Below, in pieces: positions 25,523 to 34,914 of a DNA stretch of 64,000 nt. The stretch is from Promicromonospora sp. AC04 (GTDB lineage Bacteria > Actinomycetota > Actinomycetes > Actinomycetales > Cellulomonadaceae). A program made the position numbers and the translations under genes. The DNA is taken from the NCBI RefSeq assembly GCF_003058225.1, contig NZ_QBUG01000005.1, positions 372,001 through 436,000 of the forward strand. The letters run 5' to 3'. The notes below the pieces were generated by a model, which saw nothing but the letters and a program-made list of their open reading frames with translations, was not told the origin of the DNA and did no database searches. The stretch's first letter is position 1. Each line of letters starts with the position of its first letter.

Positions 25523-26062
25523 ATGATCCGTCGAACCATCGTCGCCCTCGTGAGCGTGCTCGCTCTCGCCCTCACGGCGTCGGCCCCCGCGAACGCCGCG
25601 GCCCGCTACGACACGAACGTCACCACCAACGCCAGGCCCGAGCCGGTCGCCAAGGACCGCACGATCACCGTCGCGGGCACCCTCAAGTACAAGAAGGACG
25701 GGCGGTGGCGCGCGACGCCCACGACGAAGGTCCTGACCGTGGTCTTCGACCCCTCCGGCACGGCCGGCCCGCGCAGGGTCGCGACGATCCGAACGGCCCG
25801 CGACGGCAGCTACAGCCACCAGTTCACCGCTACCCGCTCTGGCAAGTGGACCGTGAAGTTCGCGGGCAACGACTTCCTCCAGCCCGACAGCGCGGCCGAC
25901 GCCGTCTGCGTCTACAGCTCCGGTCGCTGGCAGTGCCCCGTCTCGCCCACCAACCCCGACCTCGACTGCTCCGACGTCGGCCGGACCGTGTGGGTGGGCA
26001 ACAACGACTATCACCGCCTCGACGCGGACAACGACGGCTGGGGCTGCGACTCCTACTCCTGA
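25523..26062 (+). CDS. Secreted protein with C-terminal Excalibur domain
   Basis: A 179-residue exported protein. Sec signal peptide: RR, hydrophobic IVALVSVLALALTASA, cleavage after APANA. Residues about 30-130 form an Ig-like/carboxypeptidase-regulatory-like beta domain (TITVAGTLKYKKDGRWRATP, GSYSHQFTATRSGKWTVKFAG). The C-terminus NPDLDCSDVGRTVWVGNNDY plus HRLDADNDGWGCDS is the Excalibur motif with its DxDxDGxxC calcium-binding loop. Likely surface or extracellular, function unknown. A possible regulatory leader lies just upstream. Confidence 0.87.
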   Translation: MIRRTIVALVSVLALALTASAPANAAARYDTNVTTNARPEPVAKDRTITVAGTLKYKKDGRWRATPTTKVLTVVFDPSGTAGPRRVATIRTARDGSYSHQFTATRSGKWTVKFAGNDFLQPDSAADAVCVYSSGRWQCPVSPTNPDLDCSDVGRTVWVGNNDYHRLDADNDGWGCDSYS

Positions 26063-26140
26063 CCCGCAGCGCGCACAGGCGCGCGCGCGGACAGGCCCGC
26101 ACCAACCGGCGTACCGACCATCCCACGCATTGTGGAACAC

Positions 26141-26159
26141 TTAGGCAATGCTTACCTCA
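26141..26159. promoter_or_regulatory. IdeR/DtxR-like iron box over the permease start
   Basis: TTAGGCAATGCTTACCTCA matches the iron-box consensus TTAGGTTAGGCTAACCTAA at 14 of 19 positions. It covers the ATG of the first permease gene, so the transcript would be leaderless or the repressor blocks elongation. Confidence 0.75.
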
Positions 26160-27194
26160 CCTGCGGCTGCGCCCGCGGGACGCCGTGAGGGTGCGGAAGC
26201 CGTAGGTCGCCGCGCCCGGCGTCGGACGCTCGCGTTGGTCACGGCGCTCGCCGCCCTCCTGCTCGTCGTCCTCGCGAGCCTCGCGCTCGGCGTCCGCGAC
26301 ATCGCCCCCGCCGAGGTCTGGCGGGCCCTGACGGCGCCGGTCGCCGGGTTCATGGACCACGACGTGGTCCTGGACCAGCGCCTGCCCCGCACCATCGTGG
26401 GCCTGGCGGCCGGGGTCGCGCTCGGGATCGCGGGCACCCTGATCCAGGGTGTCACGCGCAACCCGATTGCCGACCCCGGCCTGCTGGGCCTGAACTCGGG
26501 CGCGTCGCTCGCGGTGGTCTGCGCGGTCTGGCTGCTGGGTATCACCTCACCCATCGGCTACGTATGGTTCGCCTTCGTGGGCGCCGCTGCGGCGGCAGCG
26601 ATCGTGTTCTCCGTGGGCCGCGGCCAGCCCGTGCGGCTCGCGCTCGTCGGTGCCGCCGTGACCGCGCTCATCACGCCGCTCATCACCCTGGTCCTGCTGC
26701 GCGACCAGCAGGCGTTCAACCTGTACCGGTTCTGGTCGGTCGGCTCCCTGACGGGCCGCAGCCTGGACACCGTGGCGTGGCTCTGGCCGTTCATCGTGGT
26801 CGGCATCATCCTCGCCGCCGTCCTCGCGAACCGGCTCAACATCCTGGCCCTCGGCGACGACGTCGCCAGCGCGCTGGGCCAGCGGGTCAGCACCACGCGC
26901 ACCCTCGCGGCGATCGCGATAGTGCTGCTGGCGGGCACCGCTACGTCGCTCGCCGGGCCGATCGCGCTGGTCGGGCTCGTCGTACCGCACGCGGCCCGCC
27001 GCCTCGTGGGCACGGACTACCGCTGGATCATGGCGATCGGCGCGCTCCTCGGCCCGGTGATGCTGCTCGCGGCCGACGTCCTGGGGCGGCTCATCCTGCC
27101 CCGGTCGGAGCTCGAGGCGGGCGTCGTCGCGGCGCTCCTGGGCGCACCGGTGCTGATCGCCGTGGCCCGCAGCAGGAACGTGGTGGGGGCCTGA
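26148..27194 (+). CDS. Iron-siderophore ABC transporter permease (FecCD)
   Basis: A 348-residue BtuC/FecCD-type permease with about nine or ten membrane segments. Signatures: LDQRLPRTIVGLAAGVALGI, GVTRNPIADPGLLGLNSGAS, and SLAGPIALVGLVVPHAARRL. The start ATG lies in an iron box; AGGCA immediately before it is the only possible ribosome-binding site. It overlaps the next permease gene by one base (TGATG). The basic N-terminus is typical of this family. Confidence 0.93.
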   Translation: MLTSPAAAPAGRREGAEAVGRRARRRTLALVTALAALLLVVLASLALGVRDIAPAEVWRALTAPVAGFMDHDVVLDQRLPRTIVGLAAGVALGIAGTLIQGVTRNPIADPGLLGLNSGASLAVVCAVWLLGITSPIGYVWFAFVGAAAAAAIVFSVGRGQPVRLALVGAAVTALITPLITLVLLRDQQAFNLYRFWSVGSLTGRSLDTVAWLWPFIVVGIILAAVLANRLNILALGDDVASALGQRVSTTRTLAAIAIVLLAGTATSLAGPIALVGLVVPHAARRLVGTDYRWIMAIGALLGPVMLLAADVLGRLILPRSELEAGVVAALLGAPVLIAVARSRNVVGA

Positions 27195-28234
27195 TGACCG
27201 CCGTCAGCACGACCAGCGTCACCGCCATAGCGGGCCTGCGCGCCGTCCGGCGCCGCCGTCAGGTCCTCGTCGTGACCGGAATGGTCGTCGTGGTGCTCGC
27301 CGCCGGAACCGGTGCCCTCCTGGTCGGCGCGGCCGGCCTGACCCCGGGCCAGGCAATCCTCGGCGCCCTGGGCATCGGCGACAAGGGCGACGTCTTCATC
27401 ATCCAGCTGCTGCGCCTGCCCCGCATCGAGGCGGCAGTCGTGGTCGGCGCCGCGTTCGGCCTGGCGGGCGCCCTGTTCCAGTCGACCCTGCGCAACCCGC
27501 TCGCCTCCCCCGACATCCTCGGCATCTCCAGCGGCGCGAGCCTCGGCGCCGTGATCGGCCTGCTCGCCCTCGGGCTGAGCGGCGTGGCGCTGTCCGGCCT
27601 GGCCTTCGCGGGCGCCGGCGTCGTCGCGCTCGCGATCTGGCTGCTGGCGTGGCGCAAGGGCCTGCACTCGATCCGGTTCGTGCTGGTCGGCGTCGGGTTC
27701 GCGTACCTGTGCTCGTCCCTGGTCGCCTGGTCCATGGCCCGCGTCGAGGAGAACGAAGCGGCGGCGGTCCTCGTCTGGACCGTCGGCTCCGTGTCCGACA
27801 TCCGGGGCGAGCAGCTCGCATTCGTCGCCGCCGGGACGCTCGCGCTCTGCGCGGCGGTCGCGGTCGTCTCCCGGAACCAGGGGCCGCTCGCGCTCGGCGA
27901 CGACAACGCGCGCGCCCTGGGCGTGCACGTGGACGCCGCCCGGATCGGCTCGCTGCTGCTCGCCGTCGCGCTCGTCGCGCTCGCCACCAGCGCGGCGGGC
28001 CCGATCGCGTTCGTCGCCCTGGTCGCCCCGGCCATAGCCCGCCGCCTGGTGAACGACGGCGGCGCGGCCCTCGCCGCGTCCGCCGCGACCGGCGCGGCCC
28101 TGACCCTGGTGGCGGACGTCGTCGGGCAGCACGGGCTGCTCGGCGTCGCCGCCCCCGTCGGCATCGTCACGGGGCTCGTGGGCGCCCCCTACCTGCTGTG
28201 GCTGCTCGCCACGAACGAGAAGAGGAGCCGATGA
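27194..28234 (+). CDS. Iron-siderophore ABC transporter permease (FecCD)
   Basis: A 346-residue second FecCD permease. LLRLPRIEAAVVVGAAFGLA, STLRNPLASPDILGISSGAS and AAGPIAFVALVAPAIARRLV are the same signatures as in its partner, so the two form a heterodimeric channel. It ends in an ATGA overlap with the ATPase gene. Confidence 0.93.
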   Translation: MTAVSTTSVTAIAGLRAVRRRRQVLVVTGMVVVVLAAGTGALLVGAAGLTPGQAILGALGIGDKGDVFIIQLLRLPRIEAAVVVGAAFGLAGALFQSTLRNPLASPDILGISSGASLGAVIGLLALGLSGVALSGLAFAGAGVVALAIWLLAWRKGLHSIRFVLVGVGFAYLCSSLVAWSMARVEENEAAAVLVWTVGSVSDIRGEQLAFVAAGTLALCAAVAVVSRNQGPLALGDDNARALGVHVDAARIGSLLLAVALVALATSAAGPIAFVALVAPAIARRLVNDGGAALAASAATGAALTLVADVVGQHGLLGVAAPVGIVTGLVGAPYLLWLLATNEKRSR

Positions 28235-29025
28235 CCAACCTCCGCGCCGAGGGCGTCAGCCTGGGCTACGACGGCCTGCGCGTCATCGAGGGCCTCGACC
28301 TGACGCTGCCCGACGGCAAGATCACCGCCGTCGTCGGGCCGAACGCCTGCGGCAAGTCCACGCTGCTGCGCGGGCTCGCCCGCCTGCACCCGCTCGACGG
28401 CGGCCGCGTCACGCTCGACGGCGCCGACATCACCCAGATGCCCCGCAGGGAGCTGGCCCGCAAGGTCGGCATGCTGCCGCAGTCGTCCATCGCGCCGGAC
28501 GGCGTGCGGGTCGCCGAGCTGGTCAGCCGCGGCCGGTACCCGCACCAGGGCTGGTTCGGCCGCCACTCGTCCGACGACGACGCAGTGGTCACCACCGCCT
28601 TGGAGTCCACCGGCGTCGCGGAGCTCGCTGACCGGCCCGTCGCCGAGCTGTCGGGCGGGCAGCGCCAGCGCGTGTGGATCGCCATGGTGCTGGCGCAGCA
28701 GACCGACATAGTGCTGCTCGACGAGCCGACGACGTTCCTCGACGTGCGCCACCAGCTCGACCTGCTGGACCTGCTCACGGAGCTGAACCGGGACCGCGGG
28801 ACCACCGTCGCGATGGTGCTGCACGAGCTCAACCTCGCCGCCCGGTACGCCGACCACCTGGTCGTGATGTCGGCGGGGCGGATCGTCGCCGAGGGGGCGC
28901 CGTCGGACGTGCTCACGCGCGAGGTGGTCGACGAGGCGTTCGGGCTGCAGGCCCAGGTGGTGCCCGACCCGGTCGCCGGCTCGCCGCTCGTGGTGCCGGT
29001 TGGCCGGTACCACTCGGGCGCCTGA
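28231..29025 (+). CDS. Iron-siderophore ABC transporter ATPase
   Basis: A 264-residue ATPase of the FecE/FepC branch. Walker A GPNACGKST (Cys in place of the usual Gly/Ser, normal in this branch), Q-loop LPQSS, signature ELSGGQRQRVWIAM, Walker B IVLLDEPTTFLDV, H-loop VLHELNLAARY. Energises siderophore uptake with the two permeases. Confidence 0.93.
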   Translation: MTNLRAEGVSLGYDGLRVIEGLDLTLPDGKITAVVGPNACGKSTLLRGLARLHPLDGGRVTLDGADITQMPRRELARKVGMLPQSSIAPDGVRVAELVSRGRYPHQGWFGRHSSDDDAVVTTALESTGVAELADRPVAELSGGQRQRVWIAMVLAQQTDIVLLDEPTTFLDVRHQLDLLDLLTELNRDRGTTVAMVLHELNLAARYADHLVVMSAGRIVAEGAPSDVLTREVVDEAFGLQAQVVPDPVAGSPLVVPVGRYHSGA

Positions 29026-29081
29026 CGAGTGTTTTACCTCACTCATAGCCTGGCCAATTCCGCAACATCGTCGTGACCTAA

Positions 29082-29100
29082 TGCAGTTAGGGTTACCTCA
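29082..29100. promoter_or_regulatory. IdeR/DtxR-like iron box before the siderophore-binding protein
   Basis: TGCAGTTAGGGTTACCTCA matches the iron-box consensus at 13 of 19 positions, 50 bp before the GTG start of the binding-protein gene. The binding protein thus probably has its own iron-controlled promoter. Confidence 0.65.
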
Positions 29101-29150
29101 TCTCGACCGGCGCCCGCCGGTCGTTCGACTGAACAACCCCGGGAGATACC

Positions 29151-30200
29151 GTGCGCCCTCGCCGTTCCCTCGTGGCGGCCGTCGGCCTTGTCGCCGCGTC
29201 CGCCCTCGCCCTCGCGGGCTGTGCGTCCGAAGCCCCGGCCGCCGACGACGCGACGCCGTCGGCCGCAGCCTCCGGCGCGACCGACGAGTTCCCCCTGACC
29301 ATCGAGCACGCCCTCGGCGAGACCACCATCGACGAGGCGCCCGAGCGCGTCGCCACCTGGGGCTGGGGCTCGACCGAGGCCGCGATCGCGGCGGGAGTCT
29401 TCCCGGTCGCCGTCGCCGAGCAGACCTGGACGGTCGGCGAGGGCAACCTGCTGCCGTGGGTCGAGGAGGCCTACGACGAGGCAGGCGTGGAGCACCCGAC
29501 CGTGCTGACCGACGCCGAAGCCGGCGCGACGGTGCCCTACGAGGAGTTCGCGGCCGCCGACCCCGACGTCATCATCGCCACCTACTCGGGCATCACGCAG
29601 GAGCAGTACGACCTGCTCAGCGAGATCGCCCCGACCGTCGCCTACCCGGAGACGCCGTGGCAGACGCCGTGGGACGAGATCATCACCGCCACGGACGACG
29701 CCCTGGGCCGCAGCGCCGCGGGCGAGGCCAAGGTCGAGGAGATCAACGCGTACCTGGCCGAGCAGGCCGAGGCGCACCCCGAGTTCGCGGGCAAGACCGT
29801 CGCCGCGATCGTCGACTCGGCGGCCGAGGGCCTCGTCTACGTCTACCGGGCCGGTGACCCGCGCGCCGGGTTCCTCGAGGGCCTCGGCTTCGAGACCGCC
29901 CCGGCCGTCGAGGAGCTCGCGCCGGACGACGGCCAGTTCTTCTACACGCTGTCGTACGAGGAGCTCGACAAGCTCGACTCGGACCTCGTCGTCGCCTACA
30001 CGTACACCGAGGAGGAGGCCGAGGCGCTGCCGGACAAGAAGGAGCTGCAGGCCCTGCCCGCCGTCAAGGACGGAATGGTGGTGCAGCAGGTCGGCACCAT
30101 CGCGGTCTCCGCGGTCTCGCCGCCGACGGCGCTCTCGGTGGAGTACCCCGAGGGCATGCCCAAGCTGATCGACTCCCTGGCGGCGACGCTGGGCGAGTAA
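29151..30200 (+). CDS. Iron-siderophore ABC transporter substrate-binding lipoprotein
   Basis: A 349-residue FepB/FhuD-type binding protein. Lipoprotein signal with lipobox LAGC (about residues 21-24), an Ala/Ser/Asp-rich linker, then TIEHALGETTIDEAPERVATWGW, the start of the class III binding fold; DPDVIIATYSGITQEQYDLL and YEELDKLDSDLVVAYTY follow. GTG start with GGGAGA 5 bp upstream. Unlike typical operons it is encoded last and behind a separate promoter. It ends 17 bp before palindrome copy D. Confidence 0.93.
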   Translation: MRPRRSLVAAVGLVAASALALAGCASEAPAADDATPSAAASGATDEFPLTIEHALGETTIDEAPERVATWGWGSTEAAIAAGVFPVAVAEQTWTVGEGNLLPWVEEAYDEAGVEHPTVLTDAEAGATVPYEEFAAADPDVIIATYSGITQEQYDLLSEIAPTVAYPETPWQTPWDEIITATDDALGRSAAGEAKVEEINAYLAEQAEAHPEFAGKTVAAIVDSAAEGLVYVYRAGDPRAGFLEGLGFETAPAVEELAPDDGQFFYTLSYEELDKLDSDLVVAYTYTEEEAEALPDKKELQALPAVKDGMVVQQVGTIAVSAVSPPTALSVEYPEGMPKLIDSLAATLGE

Positions 30201-30217
30201 CGCCCGCGGGGCAAGCC

Positions 30218-30284
30218 TACGAGTTCGGGGTCGGTTGCTCTGAGTAGACATCATCTACTCAGAGCAACCGACCCCGAACTCGTA
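30218..30284. repeat. Dispersed palindrome, copy D (31-bp perfect stem)
   Basis: Arms 30218-30248 and 30254-30284 are exact reverse complements with a 5-nt loop (CATCA). The inner part (GGTTGCTCTGAGTAGA) is the shared core; the outer part (TACGAGTTCGGGGTC) is unique to this copy yet also perfectly paired. It lies between the convergent binding-protein gene and uppS, so here it probably terminates both. Confidence 0.93.
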
Positions 30285-30323
30285 CTGTCACCCTCGAGGC
30301 GGTCCGCTGGTCGGACCGCCGCT

Positions 30324-31124
30324 CTACGCCCCGGCCTGCGGAGTGTCGAGGGCTCCGCCGTAGCGGCGGTCGCGCTTCGCGTACTCCTCGACGGCGTGCC
30401 AGAGGTGACGGCGGTCGACGTCGGGCCACGGCTCGTCGAGGAACACCATCTCGGCGTATGCCGCCTGCCACAGCATGAAGTTCGACGTGCGCTGCTCGCC
30501 GGACGAGCGCAGGAACAGGTCGACGTCGGGCAGGTCGGGCAGGTAGAGGTACTTCTGCACGGTCTTCTCGCTGATCCGCTTCGGGTCCAGGTTCCCGGCC
30601 GCCACGTCGCGCGCCATGGCCGCAGCGGCGTCGGCCAGCTCGGCCCGGCTGCCGTAGTTGACGCACATCGTCAGGGTGCAGCGGTCGTTGTCCTTGGTGC
30701 GCTCCTCGGCCTCCAGCAGCACGTCGATCACGGACTTCCACAGCTTCGGACGGCGTCCGGCCCACCGGATCCGCACGCCCCACGACGCCATGACGTCGCA
30801 CTGGCGCCGCATCACGTCCTGCGTGAAGTTCATCAGGAAGCGCACCTCCTCGGGCGAGCGCTTCCAGTTCTCGGTGCTGAACGCGTACGCCGAGACGTAC
30901 TCGACGCCGACGTCGACGGCCCCGGCGACGACGTCGAGCAGCGAGTGCTCGCCCGCCCGGTGCCCCTCGATCCGGGGCAGGCCCCGGGAGTTGGCCCACC
31001 GGCCGTTGCCGTCCATGACGACGGCGACGTGGCGCGGCAAGAACTCCTTGGGGATCCGGGGAGCACGCTCACCGGACGGGTGCGGGAACGGCTCCACCAG
31101 CTGCCTTGTCGCGGTCCGGGCCAT
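30324..31124 (-). CDS. uppS: Isoprenyl (undecaprenyl/decaprenyl) diphosphate synthase
   Basis: A 266-residue cis-prenyltransferase that makes the C50/C55 lipid carrier for peptidoglycan. Conserved regions: [20 protein letters not shown] with the Mg-binding Asp, [28 protein letters not shown], and the C-terminal [19 protein letters not shown] and [12 protein letters not shown] 31124 overlaps the recO stop (TGATG). Confidence 0.96.
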   Translation of the reverse strand: MARTATRQLVEPFPHPSGERAPRIPKEFLPRHVAVVMDGNGRWANSRGLPRIEGHRAGEHSLLDVVAGAVDVGVEYVSAYAFSTENWKRSPEEVRFLMNFTQDVMRRQCDVMASWGVRIRWAGRRPKLWKSVIDVLLEAEERTKDNDRCTLTMCVNYGSRAELADAAAAMARDVAAGNLDPKRISEKTVQKYLYLPDLPDVDLFLRSSGEQRTSNFMLWQAAYAEMVFLDEPWPDVDRRHLWHAVEEYAKRDRRYGGALDTPQAGA

Positions 31125-31870
31125 CAGCGCTCCACCATCTTCAACGATCGCAACGTTCTCTCCAGGTAGTACTGGCCGTAGGCGGCGACGATGCCGCTCG
31201 CCTCCTTGCGGTGCCGCGCGTCGGACGCGTCGGCGGTCACCCAGTCGCCCGCGAGCAGCGAGGACAGCAGGGCGAAGGTCTCTGGCGCGGGCGCGGTGGA
31301 GCCCGGCGGCCGGCAGCGCGGGCAGACGGCGCCGCCCTGCGCGACGTTGAACGAGTGGTGCGGCCCGGGCTCGCCGCAGCGGGCGCAGTCCTCGAACGAC
31401 GGCGCCCAGCCCGCAACCGCGAGGGCGCGCAGCAGGTACGAGTCGAGCACCAGGCCGGCGTCGTGGTGCCGCTCCGACAGGGCCCGCAGGCCGCCGGCGA
31501 GCAGCCAGTACTGCTGCACCGAGGGCTCGTGCTCCTGCGCGACCAGCCGGTCGGCGGCCTCCAGCATCACGGTGCCCGCCGTGTACAGGCCGTAGTCCTC
31601 GCAGATGGTGCGCGCGTACGCGCCGATGGTCTCGACCTGCGTCACGGTGTCGAGCCCCATGCCGGGCCGCGGGCTGCGGCCGGTGTGGAACTGCACGTCG
31701 ACGGCCATGAACGGCTCCAGCCGCGCCCCGAACCGGGACGACGTGCGCCGCACGCCCTTGCCCACCCCGCGCACCTTGCCGTGCTCGCGCGTCAGGAACG
31801 TGACGATGCGGTCCGCCTCGCCCAGCTTGTGGGTGCGCAGCACTATCGCGTCGTCTCGGTACAGGGGCAC
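31124..31870 (-). CDS. recO: DNA repair protein RecO
   Basis: A 248-residue recombination mediator of the RecFOR pathway. N-terminal OB fold ([20 protein letters not shown] and [17 protein letters not shown]), central helices, and a C4 zinc site formed by CARCG and CPRC. GTG start. The recO-uppS order is conserved in Actinobacteria. Confidence 0.95.
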   Translation of the reverse strand: MPLYRDDAIVLRTHKLGEADRIVTFLTREHGKVRGVGKGVRRTSSRFGARLEPFMAVDVQFHTGRSPRPGMGLDTVTQVETIGAYARTICEDYGLYTAGTVMLEAADRLVAQEHEPSVQQYWLLAGGLRALSERHHDAGLVLDSYLLRALAVAGWAPSFEDCARCGEPGPHHSFNVAQGGAVCPRCRPPGSTAPAPETFALLSSLLAGDWVTADASDARHRKEASGIVAAYGQYYLERTLRSLKMVER

Positions 31871-31933
31871 ACAGCCATTCTGCCCCCAGTCACCGACACT
31901 CCGGCACAGGCGCGGGTCGAGCCGGTCGAGACC

Positions 31934-32563
31934 TCAGCGCTCGACGAACCGCGTACCGTCCGGCGTCAGCTCCGGCTCCCACACGAACCGGTGGATCACG
32001 TGCTTCTCGAGGATGCCGCGCACGATCAGGGCGACGGTGCCCCAGATCGCGAAGAGCAGGAGCGTCTGCAGAAAGTTGTTGCCGATCTTGTCGAACCCGG
32101 TGAGGGCCAGCGTGGGGATCAGGAACAGCAGGCCGATGAACGCGGGCAACAGGTGCACGCCGATCCACTGCATCACGGACAGCAGCTCGATCCGGCGCTC
32201 GGCGACGACGCCGTGGTAGTCCAGGACGTTGACCACGTGGTCCGCGCGCCACTTGGCGACGTGCCGGGCGACCGTCCACTGCGCGTCCCTGGCATCGAGG
32301 GCCGAGCTGCCCGTCGGCAGCCAGATGCCGAGGATCTGGTGGATCTCCGCGGGTGTCAGGTAGCCCTTGTCGAGGATCGTCAGGCTGTGCACGGGCGGCT
32401 GCCGGGTGTTCGTCGGCAGCACGAGGGCGGCCAGGAACAGCACCACGCCGCCGGTCCCGAGCAGCCCCACGAGCGCATCCGGGACCCACGGCAGGAGCAG
32501 GGTGGCGGTGGCGAACGCCAGCGCGCCGAGGAGCGCGCAGACGATGCGGTTCTTCATGGTCAT
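31934..32563 (-). CDS. Unknown membrane protein
   Basis: A 209-residue protein with two N-terminal hydrophobic segments (VCALLGALAFATATLLLPW; GLLGTGGVVLFLAALVL), a cytoplasmic-looking charged middle of about 70 residues (GYLTPAEIHQILGIWLP, WTVARHVAKWRADHVVNVLD), and two C-terminal segments (VHLLPAFIGLLFLIPTLAL; TLLLFAIWGTVALIV). No family recognised. ATG 32563 and ATG 32557 are both possible; neither has a good ribosome-binding site. Confidence 0.65.
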   Translation of the reverse strand: MTMKNRIVCALLGALAFATATLLLPWVPDALVGLLGTGGVVLFLAALVLPTNTRQPPVHSLTILDKGYLTPAEIHQILGIWLPTGSSALDARDAQWTVARHVAKWRADHVVNVLDYHGVVAERRIELLSVMQWIGVHLLPAFIGLLFLIPTLALTGFDKIGNNFLQTLLLFAIWGTVALIVRGILEKHVIHRFVWEPELTPDGTRFVER

Positions 32564-32636
32564 GGTGGGTAGGACTTTACCGGCATCTCGTCGTGCGCTG
32601 GCGCAGTTTGTCCGTTTCGAGATCTAAGTTACGACG

Positions 32637-33392
32637 TCAGAAGAAGAGCGTGTCCCGCCGGCCGAGCGGCCGGGACACGAGCCACCATGCAACGGCCTGC
32701 AGCACGAGGACCAGCGGCAGCACCACTATCGCGACGATCCCGAGCGCGGCCATGGTCGCGCCGGAGACCGCGCCGTCGACGAGCCGCGGCCACGCGGCGA
32801 TCGCCGTCCCCACCACGGGTGAGGCGACCATCACCGAGGTGACGGCGACGGGCAGCGCTCCCGTACGGCGCAGGCGCCATGCGACGACGGCGTGCCCGTG
32901 CAGACGCGTCACCACCACCGCCACGATGCCGAGGGCCAGCGCGACCAGACCGCTCCCCCAGGCCACGCCGAGCAGCGCGCCCCAGCTTCCGGCGAGCATG
33001 ATGCTCGCCACGACGAGCACCACGTCCCACACGTCTCGCCAGACGCGCCCGGGACGGCGGCTGCGCAACCAGATCCCGGCGTCGCGCAGCGCCCACGACC
33101 CGATGAGCGTGACCGCCACGGGGTACCCGGCGGTCAGCAGGTCCGCCTCGGCGTGCGGGAACACGCCGACCAGCACCCCGAGCGCCGCCACGAGCCACAC
33201 CTCCCCGGGCAGCAGCAGCGGCCCGACGGCGGCCAGCACCACGCGGCGCTCCGCCGGTTCCCGCCGTCGGTCCTTCCCGTCCGGGTCACGCTCCTGCAGC
33301 AGCGTGGCGCCCGCGCCCTGGACGGCGCCGTCGAGCACCACCCAACCGACCAGCAGGACGGTCAGGAGCACTGCCCAGGCCGCGGCGTTCAT
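32637..33392 (-). CDS. cydB: Cytochrome bd oxidase subunit II, short form
   Basis: A 251-residue membrane protein with about seven or eight hydrophobic segments. It overlaps cydA by 4 bp, and the N-terminal LLVGWVVLDGAVQGAGATLL and EVWLVAALGVLVGVFPH match the CydB opening (G-x-D-x-G; the E-W segment). It is clearly shorter than the usual 330-380 residues, so it is a reduced CydB-like subunit. The partner of CydA in the quinol oxidase; no cydCD ATPase genes are adjacent. Confidence 0.85.
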   Translation of the reverse strand: MNAAAWAVLLTVLLVGWVVLDGAVQGAGATLLQERDPDGKDRRREPAERRVVLAAVGPLLLPGEVWLVAALGVLVGVFPHAEADLLTAGYPVAVTLIGSWALRDAGIWLRSRRPGRVWRDVWDVVLVVASIMLAGSWGALLGVAWGSGLVALALGIVAVVVTRLHGHAVVAWRLRRTGALPVAVTSVMVASPVVGTAIAAWPRLVDGAVSGATMAALGIVAIVVLPLVLVLQAVAWWLVSRPLGRRDTLFF

Positions 33393-34771
33393 CGGGCCGC
33401 CTCCGGCTCGGGCCCGTCGTCCTGCACGTCGACCGCGCCCGGGGCACCCGAGGCACCCGAGCCCGGCCCACCGAAGCGGACCAGCACGTCGGGGCCGGCG
33501 CCGTCGTCGCGCAGGACGTCGCTCGCCTCCGCCCCGAGCACCAGGCGGTTGGTGCCGGCGCGGGCGAGCCGGCCCAGCACCCACCAGTCGAGGATCGCGA
33601 GCGTCACCATGAGCCCGACGAGCAGCACGAGCGAGACCAGCACGACCTGGCCGGACTGGTCGGAGGTCACGTCGTCGACGCGCACCACACCCTGGATGAC
33701 CCAGGGCTGCCGGGCGAGCTCACGCGACAGCCAGCCCAGGATCGCGACGCCGAACGGCACCGGGACGGCCAGCACGGCCAGCCAGTACACCAGCACACGC
33801 AGCCTCCGGGGCATGCGGAAGACCGCGTTGCCGATCAGGAGCAGCAGGAGCGGGAGCGCACCCAGGAACATCAGGTAGGCGAGGATCTCCATGAAGCCCA
33901 TGGCCGTCAGGGACAGCGTCTCCATGACGGACCCGTCGGCGTCGTCGGCGAACATGCCGGCATCCACCTGCAGGATGTAGGCGTACTGCGAGTACCCGAA
34001 CCCGATCGCCAGGAGCACACCGAGCGAGCCGGTCACCACCCCGGTGCGGAGGGAGCGGCGCCACAGGTCCTCGTCGTGGTCCGCCGGCCGGCGACCGCCC
34101 CATCCGGCGCGGGCCGTCCCGGGGAGGCCGCCCTGTGCCAGGTGCCAGGCGCTCACGCCGACCAGCACGAAGCCGCCCGCTGCGAGGCACGCCCCCACGA
34201 CGTGCAGGCCGGACAGCAGCGCGGCGGGGTTGGTGATCAGCGCGCCGGCGTCGGTGATGCGTGCGACCTGCGCGTCGGGCGGCCCCTCCAGGACGTACCC
34301 CATGGGGTTGCGCAGGAACCCGTTGGCCACCATCACGGCGAACGCCGACACGTACCCGGTGACGACCACGGCCCAGAAGATGCCCGCGTGCAGCGCGCGC
34401 GGGAACAGGTGCCAGCCGAACACCCACAGGCCCAGCAGGGTGGACTCCAGGAAGAACGCGGCAAGGGTCTCCACGACCAGCGGGGCCCCGAAGACCTCGC
34501 CCGCGACGTCGAGCAGGCCCGGGAAGTGCAGGCCGAACTGCAGCTCGAGCACGATGCCTGCAGCGATGCCGAGCGCGTAGTTCACCAGGTAGAGCTGGCC
34601 CCAGAAGCGGGTGGCGTTCTCGAAGACGAGCGCTCGGTCGTCCTTCGCGCGCACCCAGCGCGTGTTGAAGATCGCGACGACGGGGCCGAGACCGAGCGTG
34701 AGCAGCACAAAGACGAAGTGCACTGCGGCCAGCAGCGCGAACTGCAGGCGGGCGAGCTCGGTGGCCTCCAC
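33389..34771 (-). CDS. cydA: Cytochrome bd oxidase subunit I
   Basis: A 460-residue quinol oxidase subunit carrying hemes b558, b595 and d. Seen: LARLQFALLAAVHFVFV with the heme-b595 His, FFLESTLLGLWVFGWHLFPR with the proton-channel Glu, MVANGFLRNPMGYVLEG, LHVVGACLAAGGF, and the C-terminal RQPWVIQGVVR (the GRQPW motif). The Q-loop between about 220 and 320 is short. GTG 34771 is used because CydA proteins begin a few residues before LARxQF and GGGAG precedes it; the frame is open to 34810. It supports respiration at low oxygen. Confidence 0.94.
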   Translation of the reverse strand: MEATELARLQFALLAAVHFVFVLLTLGLGPVVAIFNTRWVRAKDDRALVFENATRFWGQLYLVNYALGIAAGIVLELQFGLHFPGLLDVAGEVFGAPLVVETLAAFFLESTLLGLWVFGWHLFPRALHAGIFWAVVVTGYVSAFAVMVANGFLRNPMGYVLEGPPDAQVARITDAGALITNPAALLSGLHVVGACLAAGGFVLVGVSAWHLAQGGLPGTARAGWGGRRPADHDEDLWRRSLRTGVVTGSLGVLLAIGFGYSQYAYILQVDAGMFADDADGSVMETLSLTAMGFMEILAYLMFLGALPLLLLLIGNAVFRMPRRLRVLVYWLAVLAVPVPFGVAILGWLSRELARQPWVIQGVVRVDDVTSDQSGQVVLVSLVLLVGLMVTLAILDWWVLGRLARAGTNRLVLGAEASDVLRDDGAGPDVLVRFGGPGSGASGAPGAVDVQDDGPEPEAAR

Positions 34772-34845
34772 GCTCCCGAGACTACGTAGCGGAACCGGTC
34801 GCGGCGACACGTTTCGGGCAGGACCGGGGAAAGGTCAGGGATGAC

Positions 34846-34863
34846 CCCGACCAGATGGTCGGG
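34846..34863. terminator. Short GC hairpin after the nucleotidyltransferase gene
   Basis: CCCGACC-AGAT-GGTCGGG, perfect 7-bp stem, 52 bp past the end of the nucleotidyltransferase gene and about 75 bp before cydA on the same strand. A second palindrome GGTCA-GGGA-TGACC (34832-34845) adjoins it in the cydA promoter region and could be an operator. Confidence 0.5.
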
Positions 34864-34914
34864 TTGGCCCTACCCTCGACCCGGCCCGCTCGGCCCGGCC
34901 CGCGCCCCCGCTGG

